From assembly GCA_001485295.1 (NCBI GenBank), contig BBOA01000002.1, positions 124,001-188,000 on the forward strand: a DNA stretch of 64,000 nt. The letters are read 5' to 3'. The first letter of the stretch is position 1. Each line of letters begins with the position of its first letter. The notes below the pieces were generated by a model. That model did no database searches. It saw only the letters and a program-made list of their open reading frames with translations, and was not told where the DNA came from. Source of the DNA: Type-B symbiont of Plautia stali (GTDB taxonomy: Bacteria > Pseudomonadota > Gammaproteobacteria > Enterobacterales > Enterobacteriaceae). A program made the translations under genes and the position numbers. Below, piece by piece: positions 31,367 through 41,004 of this stretch.

Positions 31367-32494
31367 CTAGCGAGTTAAATCGTCGAAGAACTTCTTCACA
31401 CTGTCGAAAAAGCTTTTCGAACGCGGGCTGTTGTTTTCGCCGGTCGGACCACCGAAGCTCTCTTCTAGATCACGCAGCAGCTTTTTCTGTTTTTCGTTCA
31501 GATTGACCGGGGTTTCCACCACCACGCGGCACAGCAGATCGCCGACCGCGCCACCGCGTACCGACTTCACGCCTTTGCCGCGCATACGGAACAGCTTGCC
31601 GGTCTGAGTTTCTGCCGGGACTTTCAGCTTCACGCGTCCATCCAGCGTCGGCACTTCGATCTCGCCACCCAGCGCCGCCATGACAAAGTTTATCGGCACT
31701 TCGCAGTAGAGATTATTATCTTCGCGCTCGAAGATCGGATGTTTCTTCACCGACACATGAACGTAGAGATCGCCCGCTGGCGCGCCCTGCTCGCCTGCTT
31801 CGCCTTCGCCGCTCAGACGGATACGGTCGCCGGTGTCGACGCCTGCGAGAATTTTCACCGACAGGGTTTTCGACTTCTCGACGCGGCCGTGGCCGTGACA
31901 GGCGTTGCACGGATCTTTAATCACCGAGCCGCGACCGTGACAGGTCGGACAGGCCTGCTGCACGGTAAAGAAGCCTTGGCGCATCTGCACCTGGCCCGAG
32001 CCATGGCAAGTCGGACAGGTCTGCGGCTGGGAGCCCGATTTCGCGCCGCTGCCGTGGCAAACCTCACACTCCTGCAGCGTCGGGATGCGGATCTCTTTGG
32101 TCACGCCGCGCATCACTTCTTCCAGCGTCAGCTCCATGTTGTAGCGTAAATCGGCGCCGCGCGCTGCGCGTTGACGACGACCGCCTCCAAAGATGTCGCC
32201 GAAGACGTCGCCAAAGATATCGCTGAAGTCCGCGCCGCCGCTGAATCCACCGCCGCCCATGCCTCCTTGTTCAAACACCGCATGACCGTATTGATCGTAG
32301 GCCGCGCGCTTCTGCGCGTCGGTCAGGATTTCGTAGGCTTCCTTGACCTCTTTGAATTTAGCTTCCGCTTCTTTATCACCCGGATTACGATCGGGGTGAA
32401 ACTTCATCGCCAAGCGTTTATATGCCTTTTTAATTTCACGTTCGTCTGCGGATTTGGAGACGCCTAAAATCTCGTAGTGGTCACTCTTCGCCAT
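31367..32494 (-). CDS. dnaJ: Hsp40 co-chaperone DnaJ
   Basis: A 375-residue type I J-protein (E. coli 376). The J domain has KFHPDRNPG with the HPD motif; next is a Gly/Phe-rich linker ([11 protein letters not shown]); then four CxxCxGxG zinc repeats ([32 protein letters not shown]); then the C-terminal substrate and dimerisation domains. It delivers unfolded clients to DnaK and stimulates its ATPase. It lies 100 bases downstream of dnaK on the same strand, separated by a hairpin. Intact. Confidence 0.97.
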   Translation of the reverse strand: MAKSDHYEILGVSKSADEREIKKAYKRLAMKFHPDRNPGDKEAEAKFKEVKEAYEILTDAQKRAAYDQYGHAVFEQGGMGGGGFSGGADFSDIFGDVFGDIFGGGRRQRAARGADLRYNMELTLEEVMRGVTKEIRIPTLQECEVCHGSGAKSGSQPQTCPTCHGSGQVQMRQGFFTVQQACPTCHGRGSVIKDPCNACHGHGRVEKSKTLSVKILAGVDTGDRIRLSGEGEAGEQGAPAGDLYVHVSVKKHPIFEREDNNLYCEVPINFVMAALGGEIEVPTLDGRVKLKVPAETQTGKLFRMRGKGVKSVRGGAVGDLLCRVVVETPVNLNEKQKKLLRDLEESFGGPTGENNSPRSKSFFDSVKKFFDDLTR

Positions 32495-32514
32495 TTTTAG
32501 CCCTTAACATGCTC

Positions 32515-32547
32515 GCACGGGCGTGGAGAGATCTCCTACGCCCGTGC
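32515..32547 (-). promoter_or_regulatory. Stem-loop in the dnaK-dnaJ intergenic region
   Basis: Arms GCACGGGCGT and ACGCCCGTGC form a perfect 10-base stem; the loop itself contains the palindrome GGAGATCTCC. There is no T run on the minus strand right after it, so it may be an RNA-processing or stability element, or a partial attenuator setting the DnaK:DnaJ ratio. Confidence 0.55.
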
Positions 32548-32594
32548 TGGTTTCAACGGCTGTCAGGCCAACCGTCGCGCCCGGTCAGGGGCAA

Positions 32595-34508
32595 TTATTT
32601 TTTGTTGTCTTTCACTTCTTCGAATTCAGCGTCGACCACGTCGTCATCTTTCTTCGCAGAAGCGTCGGCTGCGTCAGCGCCGCCTGCCTGTGCCTGCTGC
32701 TGCGCCGCTTCCATCAGTTTGCTAGAAACTTGCATCAGGGTCTGCATTTTAGCGTCGATCGCCTCTTTATCTTCGCCTTTCAGTGCGGTTTCCAGTTCGC
32801 TCAGCGCGGACTGGATCAGGGCTTTGTCGTCAGCGGAGAGTTTATCGCCCGCTTCTTCCAGCTGCTTGCGGGTGCTGTGCGCAATCTGGTCGCCCTGGTT
32901 GCGCGTCTGCACTAGCTCTTCGAACTTACGATCCGAATTAGCGTTCGCTTCTGCATCACGAACCATTTTTTCGATTTCGTTCTCGTTTAGGCCGGAAGAA
33001 GCTTTGATAGTGATCTTCTGCTCTTTGCCGCTGTTTTTATCTTTCGCCGATACGTGCAGGATGCCGTCCGCATCGATATCGAAAGTGACTTCGATCTGCG
33101 GCATGCCGCGCGGCGCAGGCTGAATGCCGTCCAAGTTGAACTGACCCAGCGATTTGTTATCGCTGGAGCGCTTACGCTCGCCCTGCAGCACGTGAATGGT
33201 CACGGCAGACTGGTTGTCTTCAGCGGTAGAGAACACCTGGCTGTGCTTGGTCGGGATAGTGGTGTTCTTGCTGATCAGCGAGGTCATTACGCCGCCCATG
33301 GTTTCGATACCCAGCGACAGCGGGGTCACGTCCAGCAACAGCACGTCTTTCACATCGCCCGCCAGCACGCCGCCTTGTACCGCAGCGCCTACAGCAACCG
33401 CTTCGTCCGGGTTGACGTCTTTACGCGGCTCTTTGCCGAAGAACTCCGCCACTCTGGACTGTACCATCGGCATACGCGTCTGACCGCCGACCAAGATGAC
33501 GTCGTTGATGTCGGACACAGAGAGTCCTGCATCCTGCAGCGCCACTTTCAGCGGCTCGATAGAGCGGCTGACTAGATCTTCTACCAGCGACTCGAGCTTA
33601 GCGCGGGTCACTTTGATGTTCAGGTGTTTCGGACCGGTTGCGTCCGCCGTGATGTACGGCAGGTTAACGTCGGTCTGCTGCGCAGAGGAAAGCTCGATTT
33701 TCGCTTTTTCTGCCGCTTCTTTCAGACGCTGCATCGCCAGCGGATCGTTGTGCAGATCGATGCCCTGAGCTTTCTTGAATTCCGCGACCAGATAGTTGAT
33801 CAGACGGCTGTCGAAGTCTTCGCCGCCTAAATGGGTATCACCGTTGGTGGCCAGCACTTCGAAGGTTTTTTCGCCGTCAACTTCATCGATTTCGATAATA
33901 GAGATATCGAAAGTGCCGCCGCCCAAGTCATATACCGCGATAGTGCGGTTGCCCTGACCTTTATCCAAGCCGTAAGCCAGCGCCGCAGCGGTCGGTTCGT
34001 TGATGATACGTTTGACTTCTAAACCGGCGATACGGCCGGCGTCTTTGGTCGCCTGACGCTGCGCATCGTTAAAGTAGGCCGGAACGGTGATGACCGCTTC
34101 GGTCACCGGCTCGCCGAGGTAGTCTTCGGCAGTTTTCTTCATTTTTTTCAGCACTTCTGCAGAAATCTGCGGCGGCGCCATTTTCTGACCTTTTACTTCC
34201 AGCCAAGCATCGCCGTTGTCGGAAGAGGTGATTTTGTACGGCATGATTTTGATGTCACGCTGCACTTCTTCGTCTTGGAAACGACGGCCGATCAGACGCT
34301 TGATTGCAAACAGCGTATTCTGCGGGTTGGTCACCGCCTGACGTTTAGCGGGTTGACCCACTAGAGTTTCACCATCCTGCGTATAAGCAATAATTGAAGG
34401 CGTGGTGCGGTCGCCTTCGGCATTCTCCAGCACGCGCGCTTTCACGCCGTCCATGATCGCAACACAAGAGTTGGTTGTACCCAAGTCAATACCAATAATC
34501 TTACCCAT
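32595..34508 (-). CDS. dnaK: Hsp70 chaperone DnaK
   Basis: A 637-residue protein (E. coli 638). The N-terminal ATPase has [51 protein letters not shown] and [11 protein letters not shown]; the linker [19 protein letters not shown] follows; the substrate domain and helical lid end in a Gln/Ala-rich stretch and the EEVKDNKK tail (E. coli EEVKDKK). It works with DnaJ and GrpE in folding and heat-shock control. Upstream there is a plausible sigma-32 promoter. Intact. Confidence 0.97.
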   Translation of the reverse strand: MGKIIGIDLGTTNSCVAIMDGVKARVLENAEGDRTTPSIIAYTQDGETLVGQPAKRQAVTNPQNTLFAIKRLIGRRFQDEEVQRDIKIMPYKITSSDNGDAWLEVKGQKMAPPQISAEVLKKMKKTAEDYLGEPVTEAVITVPAYFNDAQRQATKDAGRIAGLEVKRIINEPTAAALAYGLDKGQGNRTIAVYDLGGGTFDISIIEIDEVDGEKTFEVLATNGDTHLGGEDFDSRLINYLVAEFKKAQGIDLHNDPLAMQRLKEAAEKAKIELSSAQQTDVNLPYITADATGPKHLNIKVTRAKLESLVEDLVSRSIEPLKVALQDAGLSVSDINDVILVGGQTRMPMVQSRVAEFFGKEPRKDVNPDEAVAVGAAVQGGVLAGDVKDVLLLDVTPLSLGIETMGGVMTSLISKNTTIPTKHSQVFSTAEDNQSAVTIHVLQGERKRSSDNKSLGQFNLDGIQPAPRGMPQIEVTFDIDADGILHVSAKDKNSGKEQKITIKASSGLNENEIEKMVRDAEANANSDRKFEELVQTRNQGDQIAHSTRKQLEEAGDKLSADDKALIQSALSELETALKGEDKEAIDAKMQTLMQVSSKLMEAAQQQAQAGGADAADASAKKDDDVVDAEFEEVKDNKK

Positions 34509-34556
34509 CTAAACGTCTCCCACTTAAATTCTTTGTCAATTTGGGTTGCGAACCCT

Positions 34557-34585
34557 TAATGCGGGCGTTTTGTTAGCTTTCAACC
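34557..34585 (-). promoter_or_regulatory. Candidate sigma-32 heat-shock promoter of dnaKJ
   Basis: On the minus strand GGTTGAAA (34585-34578) and CCCGCATTA (34565-34557) resemble the sigma-32 -35 (CTTGAAA) and -10 (CCCCATnT) elements with a 12-base gap, about 50 bases upstream of the dnaK ATG. Position and sequence fit; the match is imperfect. Confidence 0.55.
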
Positions 34586-34983
34586 GCCACTATTCGCTTT
34601 TTTTCCCGGGTTCACAACGCTCGATGACAACTAAATGGGGCCGCTTCGAAGCGCATCAAGGGTTAAAAGAAAATTTTTTTCAGAAGCGCGCCTTCTGCAA
34701 GACTGGCAGGTGCAGTCGGCAGCGCGCGCAAAGAAAAAAGAAAAAGGCCGCGAATGGCGCGGCCTAGCGAACATAGTATGAGGTAGAGCTGTGTGACCCT
34801 GCAGGCCTAGCAAACGGGTTACGAAAATATATTATATTATTTGATGTCAGTAAACGCGCGAAGCGGCCTGTTTGCCAAACAACTGACGCTATCTTAATAT
34901 TAAAGGCCTGACGCCACAGGGAGAATATTAGCATTGCGTCCAGAATGGCGCCATGCTGATAATTATCAGATGGACATTGCTAT
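34586..34983. other. Non-coding region upstream of dnaK with an orphan terminator
   Basis: No recognisable gene. A hairpin GGCCGCG / CGCGGCC at 34746-34764 is followed on the minus strand by a T-rich stretch, so it looks like a minus-strand terminator whose gene has been lost. In E. coli this interval would hold satP and yaaI, of which I see no trace. Confidence 0.5.
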
Positions 34984-35319
34984 ATGGAAATAAAGATCAG
35001 CCATATTAAGCATCCTCAGGCTGAGAAATATATAATTTCGCAGCTCTGGCAGCAGAATAGCCACTTCGCCGACGTTAATATGAAGCCGCTGAACATTATA
35101 TTGTATGATGAGACGTATCGCCAGCACAGCACAGCACCGGGCGTCAACTAATGCAACAGGTGGAAGAAGGGGCGCGCGGCCGCGGCTGCTATATGGCGGT
35201 CGTCGATACCTTGAGCTTTTAGGCACACGGGTTTTACGAAAAGCTCGGCTACCGCGTCTATGGCGAACAGGATGGCTATCCACAGCGCTTTTCACGTTAT
35301 TATCTGGCGAAAAGATTAT
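34984..35319 (+). pseudogene. GNAT-family N-acetyltransferase, broken
   Basis: The ATG at 34984 reads MEIKISHIKHPQAEKYI, stops at a TAA near 35149, and then in another frame shows the GNAT acetyl-CoA region QQVEEGARGRGC and the C-terminal hallmark AHGFYEKLGYRVYGE, ending YYLAKRL. An in-frame TAG precedes AHGFYEKLGY where relatives have Gln. The middle of the domain is deleted. The substrate cannot be inferred. Confidence 0.75.
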
Positions 35320-35345
35320 AATCTGCTTTCATTCAGCGAGGCGAT

Positions 35346-36046
35346 ATGGGCAGCCCATATCGCAGTATCGACGATTTTCTTGCCGCGTTCGCCACCACAA
35401 TGGATCTGTTGCCGACGCCATGGGGTTTTAAAGACGCGGTTTCGCAACATCTTTATATGAACACGGCGATTCGCTTATATACCGCTACGCCAAAAAATTA
35501 TTCGCTAGAAGGGAAAAAGATAACGAATTTCCCACGCGCTGGAGCGACTGTGCTAATGAATTCTGCGAGCACGATGCGCAAGCCAAAGCTTTGGAAAGCA
35601 GCGTAGCAGTAATAGAAACCCATGACTAGTACAGAAAAGATTACCTTACGCCATTCGTCAGCGAAAAGTATCCGGTGTTCAACAGCCGGAACCAGTTTCT
35701 TGGCTGCATCTGGAATGCGCGTCCCGTCGACAACATCGGCGCGCTCAACTTTATTAATTCCCGCAAAACCTCTGTGCTCACTACGCAGCTTGAGCATCCC
35801 CTTTTCACGCCCGCCGAGCTGGATGTGATCTTTCTACTGCTTCGCCAATTTAGCGCAAAAGAGATCGCGCGTATCAACCTCAACGTGAAGACCATAGGCA
35901 ACCGCATCGCTATGCTATATATCGCTATGCTATATTAGAAAGCGGGCGTGCACTAGCTGCAACTGTTCGAACAATACTGCTGCGCTGAATCGCTGAAGAA
36001 CTATCTGCCAGAGAAACTACTCAGCAAGGCTGTAGCTTTTATCTAA
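35346..36046 (+). pseudogene. LuxR-type HTH regulator with an N-terminal PAS-like region, broken
   Basis: The ATG at 35346 starts MGSPYRSIDDFLAAFATTMDLLP. A frameshift near 35518 switches to DNEFPTRWSDCANEF, then a TAG (codon for Trp or Gln) follows ETHD, and the C-terminal LuxR-type helix-turn-helix reads FTPAELDVIFLLLRQFSAKEIARI. Two more TAG codons flank KAGVH, and the gene ends FI then TAA at 36044. A 15-base in-frame tandem duplication (35906-35935) lies in the HTH. It resembles PAS/LuxR-type regulators I associate with Erwinia/Pantoea; ligand and targets are unknown. Confidence 0.75.
35906..35935. repeat. 15-base tandem duplication inside the LuxR-type pseudogene
   Basis: ATCGCTATGCTATAT occurs twice in direct tandem (35906-35920 and 35921-35935), giving IAMLYIAMLY in the recognition-helix region. 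A replication-slippage product that keeps the frame. Confidence 0.85.
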
Positions 36047-36079
36047 ACCGGTAAGGAAAACCTGTTGTGAGTAAACTTA

Positions 36080-37053
36080 ATGACTAACCGTTCTGCGGGC
36101 CAAAGGCTCTCGCTGTTTAGCGTCGCTATTGTGCATATGGACATGCTGACTGCGCTCGACCAGCTTATGCCAAGCGCCGTGTTAGGCAACTGCATGACGC
36201 TGGGCGAAGCTTCTACCACCATCACCCTCGCCAGCCTGCTGTTTAGCTTTCTCACCTCCGCTCTCGGCTACGCTGGCATGCGCGAAGGCTTGTCCGGCAT
36301 GCTGTTGGCGCGCTGGTGCGGCTTCGGGTGTCACGGCTCGGTGCTGTCGGCCTGCTCTGCTGATTCGGCATCCAGAATACGGTGTTCGCCCGCTCCTTGA
36401 GTTACGCCCTGAACGGCAAACTGAGCTTCGCCCAAGCCGCCTAGCTGTCGGCCGCCGTGCTAACGCTGCTGTAGGGTGGATTTTCTGGCACGCTTTTCAC
36501 GGCTCGGCGGCAAACAATATAACGCCACTTGCCGCCACCGAGACCATTACCCTGAGCCCCGCCATTACCATGGCGATCGGCGGCGCTATTCTCGCCAGCC
36601 TGATGACACCGGACCTGACGCGTTTTTCCCGCAGCGGCAAAGACTCTTTCGCTATTACGCTGCTTACTATCCTAGCGGGCAAATATGACGTAAACGGGCT
36701 GGCGATCCTGATCGCGAAAGAGCTGCACACCGCCGATATCATCTCCATCATTACCTAGACACCGCCACGCTGGGGCTGTTCACCGTGGTCTTCTCGACGC
36801 TGCGCGTCAACGATTTAGACCTCTATTCCTCGACGCTAGGCGGTCGCCAACGCTACGGAAGGTCTGACAGGATTCAAACCGCGCTATAGTGCCATTACTC
36901 TGCTGCTGAGCTTTCTCGGCACCCTCTGCTCGGTACTAGGCATTCTCAACCGGTTCGTCGATTTTCTCGAGCTGCTGGGCGTGATATTCCCGCCGGTGCT
37001 GGACGTGAAGATTGTGGATTACTATCTGTTGAAAACGGATCGCCAGCGTCACC
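36080..37053 (+). pseudogene. NCS1-family cytosine/purine permease (CodB-like), broken
   Basis: The N-terminus is MTNRSAGQRLSLFSVAIVHMDMLTALDQLM, then GYAGMREGLSGMLLARWCGFG, then in shifted frames FGIQNTVFARSLSYALNGKLSF, ITMAIGGAILASLMTPDLTRFSR, LTILAGKYDVNGLAIL and a C-terminal ILNRFVDFLELLGVIFPPV with VDYYLLKT. These blocks are diagnostic of CodB-like nucleobase:cation symporters. Several frameshifts and TAG codons (for example near 36442 and 36473) break it. It lies next to another dead transporter on the opposite strand. Confidence 0.85.
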
Positions 37054-37067
37054 GGCAGCGCACCCTG

Positions 37068-38209
37068 CTATCCGGCATTGTTCAGCCATACCCCGATCAG
37101 AAGACCCGCCAGCGCCAGCACATACCAGGCGGGCGCCAGCGGCGTGACGCGCAGGATCAGCGTGACGAAAATCGGCGTTAACCCGCTAAAGATGGCGTAT
37201 GCGACATTGTAGGAAAAAGAGATGCTGGTAAAACGCACAAGGCGTCGTAAAGGCGCACACCTTCAGAAAGGGCACCACACGCCCATCACGCCGCCGCTGA
37301 TGCCGTCCAGCCCATAGTTGAAGAACAGATTGTTGGCCTCTTAAGGTTTTCGCCACGCCCAGCCAGTCCACCAGCCAGCCGGCGATCACGCAGCCCATCA
37401 GCAGAATCACCGTCGCCAGACAGTTAGCCTGCAGGCTCAGCGCCACGCTGACGCTATACTATTTCTACATCAGCTCCGGGGCCATCAAGATCACTACCAT
37501 GATACAGGCGGAGAGCAGTTAGGTGAGCAGCATCGAGAGCAAAATATCGCTTATGGCGGGTCAGAATGGTTTTCAGCGGCAGCGCGTCGGACAAGGTTGC
37601 TAATCCATCTTCTGAAACACCGGCGTCTCGCGCAGCCAGCGGCGCAGATACATCGCCAGCAGGCCGAACAGGCTGCCGAGAAAGAAAGGAATACGCCAGC
37701 CGATGCTGGCGACCCGCCTGCGGCGTCATGCTGCTGTTGATGGCGGTCACTACCAGTGAGCCGAGCAGAATGCCCTGCTGTCAGGTAAGCGGTCAGCGTG
37801 CCGCAGGCGAAACAGACGCGCTTTTCCGGTACGTGCTCCGCCACGAACACCCAAGCGCCCGGCACCTCGCCGCTGCCCGCCGTCTCATAGGTCGGCAGAG
37901 GCCCATTGCCAGCATCGGCAGCGCCATCAGCAGAATGCTCAGGCTGAACATTTTCTTGCGTCCGACCTTATCGCCAAAGTGCACCATGATTAGCCTGCCG
38001 AGCGGACGCGCTAGATAGCCGGCAGCGAATATCGCGAAAGTTTGCAGCTGACGCAGCCAGTCGGGGATATCGGGCGGAAAGAAGAGTTCGCTGATCACCG
38101 CAGCGAAAAACACGAAGATGATAAATTCGTAGAACTCCAGCGCGCTATCGAGCGCGGCCAGAGACAACGTTTTGTAATCCTGACCTTTCAGACGAGCAGG
38201 TGAATCCAT
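37068..38209 (-). pseudogene. MFS metabolite:H+ symporter (MHS/ProP-like family), broken
   Basis: The start ATG at 38209 gives MDSPARLKGQDYKTLSLAALDSALEFYEFIIFVFFA, typical of MHS transporters, followed by the family motif LGRLIMVHFGDKVGRKKMFSLSILLMALP. Frameshifts break it near 37890, 37790 and 37680. The C-terminal helices are recognisable further on (SISFSYNVAYAIFSGLTP, YVLALAGLLIGVW) and end in TAG at 37068. Substrates in this family include proline/betaine, citrate and dicarboxylates; the specific one cannot be assigned. Confidence 0.8.
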
Positions 38210-38298
38210 AGCGTAACAGTTCTCAGAGTAAAAGATAGGGTTATAAATTTACGCTTACTATACCTTCCATCTTTCACTACACCAGCGCTACCCAGAGG

Positions 38299-38904
38299 CT
38301 ATGCCTGAAATGAAGAATATTTAGTTATCTCTCTAATCGCGCTTTTAGGGCGAAAAGCTGCTATCACCTCGCGATGCGTCTCAACATACGGCCCTTTCAG
38401 CAACTGTAAACAATAAGGTACAGCGGCAAAAATGCCGGGTACTACGACCTTGCCCTCTTCATCTTTCAATCCTTCCAGCGTCTCCTGAATCGATTTAGGC
38501 TGGCCAGGCAGGTTTATCACCAGCGACTGCTTGCGGATCACTCCGACCTGACGCGACAAAATGGCGGTCGGCACGAACCGCAGGCTAATCTGGCGCATCT
38601 GCTCGCCAAAGCCGGGCATCTCGCGGTCGGCGATAGCCAGCGTGGCGTCAGGCGTTAAGTCCCGGCGCGCCGGACCAGTGCCGCCGGTGGTCAGCACCAG
38701 ATGACAGAAGCGCTCGTCTACCAGCTTGCAGATTGCCTGTTCGATCAGCGGCTGTTCGTCCGGCACCAGCCGGGTTTCGGTGGTGAAAGGAGTCGCCAGC
38801 GCACGGCTCAGCCAAGCCTCAAGCGCCGGAATGCCCTGATCCTGATAAATGCCGTTCGCGACGCGATCGGAAACCGAAATTAGGCCAATGCGTAATGTAT
38901 CCAT
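38299..38904 (-). CDS. mog: Molybdopterin adenylyltransferase Mog
   Basis: A 201-residue protein (E. coli 195) that adenylates molybdopterin before molybdenum insertion. The MoCF signature LVLTTGGTGPARRDLTPDAT is near residue 70, with DREMPGFGEQMRQISL and LPGQPKSIQETLEG further on. The C-terminus is a few residues longer than usual (ITKYSSFQA), probably through a shifted stop. Retention suggests molybdenum cofactor synthesis is still in use, though the moa and moe genes are outside the window. Confidence 0.95.
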   Translation of the reverse strand: MDTLRIGLISVSDRVANGIYQDQGIPALEAWLSRALATPFTTETRLVPDEQPLIEQAICKLVDERFCHLVLTTGGTGPARRDLTPDATLAIADREMPGFGEQMRQISLRFVPTAILSRQVGVIRKQSLVINLPGQPKSIQETLEGLKDEEGKVVVPGIFAAVPYCLQLLKGPYVETHREVIAAFRPKSAIREITKYSSFQA

Positions 38905-38983
38905 GAGTTTTTACCCGGGTTGACCGAAAAGCGGTAAAAGAAGAAGGGAATAGCAGGAAGAATAATAGAAAGTTGCGCAAAGA

Positions 38984-39009
38984 GAAAACTGTGGCGGGCT
39001 GGCCGCCAC
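38984..39009 (-). terminator. talB terminator
   Basis: Stem GTGGCGG / CCGCCAC with a 5-base loop, followed on the minus strand by AGTTTTCTCTTT, 10 bases after the talB stop. Confidence 0.7.
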
Positions 39010-39018
39010 GGCATCGGA

Positions 39019-39972
39019 TTACAGCAGGTCGGCGATCATCTTCTCAAGCTTACCCTGGTCAACGGCGAAGTTGCAGATGCCTTCCGCCAGTTTGGCCACC
39101 GCCATCGGGTCCTGGTTGTGCTGCCATAGGAACTCCGATTCAGTCATTTTCGCCGGACGCTCTTTAACATCGCCGCTATAGCTCAGCTTACGCTCGACCG
39201 CGCCTTTGCTCTCCGCCATCTCTTTCAGCAGCGCCGGAGAGATAGTCAGACGGTCGCAGCCCGCCAACTCAAGGATCTCGCCGACGTTACGGAAGCTTGC
39301 GCCCATTACCACGGTTTCATAGCCGTGCTGTTTGTAGTAGCTGTAAATTTCAGACACGGACACCACGCCCGGATCTTCATACGGCGCGTACTCTTTCTTA
39401 TCGGTGTTGTTTTTGTACCAGTCGAGGATACGGCCCACGAAAGGCGAAACTAGGAACACGCCCGCTTCTGCACAGGCGCGCGCCTGAGCGAAGGAGAAGA
39501 GCAGCGTCAAGTTGCAGTTGACGCCCTCTTTTTCCAGCTGCTCCGCCGCGCGGATGCCCTGCCAAGTTGACGCCAGCTTGATCAGGATGCGGTCGTTGCC
39601 GATGCCTGCGTCGTTGTAGAGTTTGATCAGGCTGTGCGCTTTGGCGACGCTGCCTTCGGTGTCGTAGGAGAGACGCGCGTCGACTTCGGTGGAGATGCGG
39701 CCCGGGATCAGCTTCAGGATCTCCAGACCAATGTTGACGGCCAGCTTATCCGATACCAGCGAGATCAGCTCCTCTTTGCTGCCGTTCTGCTCGCGTGCCC
39801 AACTAGTCGCTTCGTTGATCAGCTTGCGGTATTCCGGGATCTGCGCGGCGCTCAGGATCAGAGAAGGGTTGGTGGTGGCATCTTGCGGCTGGTAGAGCTT
39901 TATCGCTGCGATATCGCCGGTGTCGGCGACAACGGTGGTGATTTGTCGCAGGGAGGTCAGTTTGTCCGTCAT
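39019..39972 (-). CDS. talB: Transaldolase B
   Basis: A 317-residue TIM-barrel enzyme, exactly the E. coli length, of the non-oxidative pentose phosphate pathway. The Schiff-base lysine is in [12 protein letters not shown] near residue 132. Other blocks are [10 protein letters not shown] near residue 30, [18 protein letters not shown] and [13 protein letters not shown]. Intact. It is single-gene with its own terminator and lies between mog and the dead yaaA, in the E. coli order (yaaJ, which separates yaaA and talB in E. coli, is absent). Confidence 0.97.
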   Translation of the reverse strand: MTDKLTSLRQITTVVADTGDIAAIKLYQPQDATTNPSLILSAAQIPEYRKLINEATSWAREQNGSKEELISLVSDKLAVNIGLEILKLIPGRISTEVDARLSYDTEGSVAKAHSLIKLYNDAGIGNDRILIKLASTWQGIRAAEQLEKEGVNCNLTLLFSFAQARACAEAGVFLVSPFVGRILDWYKNNTDKKEYAPYEDPGVVSVSEIYSYYKQHGYETVVMGASFRNVGEILELAGCDRLTISPALLKEMAESKGAVERKLSYSGDVKERPAKMTESEFLWQHNQDPMAVAKLAEGICNFAVDQGKLEKMIADLL

Positions 39973-40180
39973 GTCTCTTGTCTCTTCTGTAATTTCAGGG
40001 TGAAAAAGGCTGTTGCGATAATATCATGCGACAATCGAGGCGCAAGGTCGTCAAATGCCGTTTACGATAGCGCCAGCGTATGGCTACGATTTGCCGCTCG
40101 CGGCGGCTTTTTTGTTACACTCGGCAGCCTAACCATCAGCCCTTTCCCTGTAGAAACAAGGGATAAACGAGAAAGCGACT

Positions 40181-40961
40181 ATGTTAATGGTGATCTCACC
40201 CACCAAAACGCTCGATTTTAGCAGCCCGCTGGCGACCCAGCTTTTTACCCAGCCTGTGCTATTAAAAAAATCATAACAGCTGCATAACAGCTGATGCGCG
40301 ATCTCTCACCGGCGCAAATCGCTTCGTTGATGAGCACTAGCGACAAGCTGGCGCTCCTGAATGCCCGAATGCTTTAACAGCTGGGCAGCCCGATTTCACG
40401 CTAGAAAACGCCTGTCAGGCGATTCCCGCCTTTAAGCGGGATATCTACACCACCTTACAGGCAGAAACTTTCAGCTAAGCTGACTTCGATTTTGCTCAGC
40501 AACATCTGCGTATGCTGTCGGGCTCATACGGCGTACTGCGTCCGCTCGACCTGATGCAGCCCTATCATCTAGAGATAGGCATTAAGTTCGCCACGCCGGC
40601 AGGCAAGGAACCTCTACAGCTTCTGGGGAGATCTGCTGACGCAGTATCTTAACGACGCGCGGCGGGCGCAGAGCGACGAGGTGGTGATCAATCTGGCGTC
40701 GGTGAGTATTTCCGCTCGATCAAGCCGAAACTTCTACAGGCGCGGCTGGTGAAGCCGGTATTCCTCGATGAGAAAAACGGCGCGTTTAAGGTGATCAGCT
40801 TCTACGCTAAAAAAGCGCGCGGACTGATGAGCCGCTATACCATTCAGCATCGCCTGACAGATCCCGAGGCGTTGAAAGGGTTTGATGTCGACGGCTATTT
40901 CTATGATGAGGCAAGCAGCGGCGAGAACGAGCTGGTGTTTAAGCGCCATGATCAAAGGTAA
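40181..40961 (+). pseudogene. yaaA: Peroxide-stress protein YaaA, broken
   Basis: The ATG at 40181 starts MLMVISPTKTLDFSSPLATQ as in YaaA (family usual MLMVISPAKTLDY). The frame stops soon after, at LLKKS near 40275. Later blocks are found in other frames: QAETFS, then [26 protein letters not shown] around 40499-40570, and an open C-terminal part [29 protein letters not shown] ending KRHDQR. YaaA binds DNA and limits iron-driven damage under peroxide stress. Several frameshifts and a TAA codon disable it. Confidence 0.92.
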
Positions 40962-40969
40962 CGCTCAGA

Positions 40970-40991
40970 GCGGCCGACCGGCCGCCCTTTT
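40970..40991. terminator. Terminator between yaaA remnant and thrC
   Basis: A perfect GCGGCCG / CGGCCGC stem with a 2-base loop and TTTT on the plus strand, between the convergent yaaA remnant and the thrABC operon. Confidence 0.6.
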
Positions 40992-41004
40992 CGCAGACGG
41001 CCTG

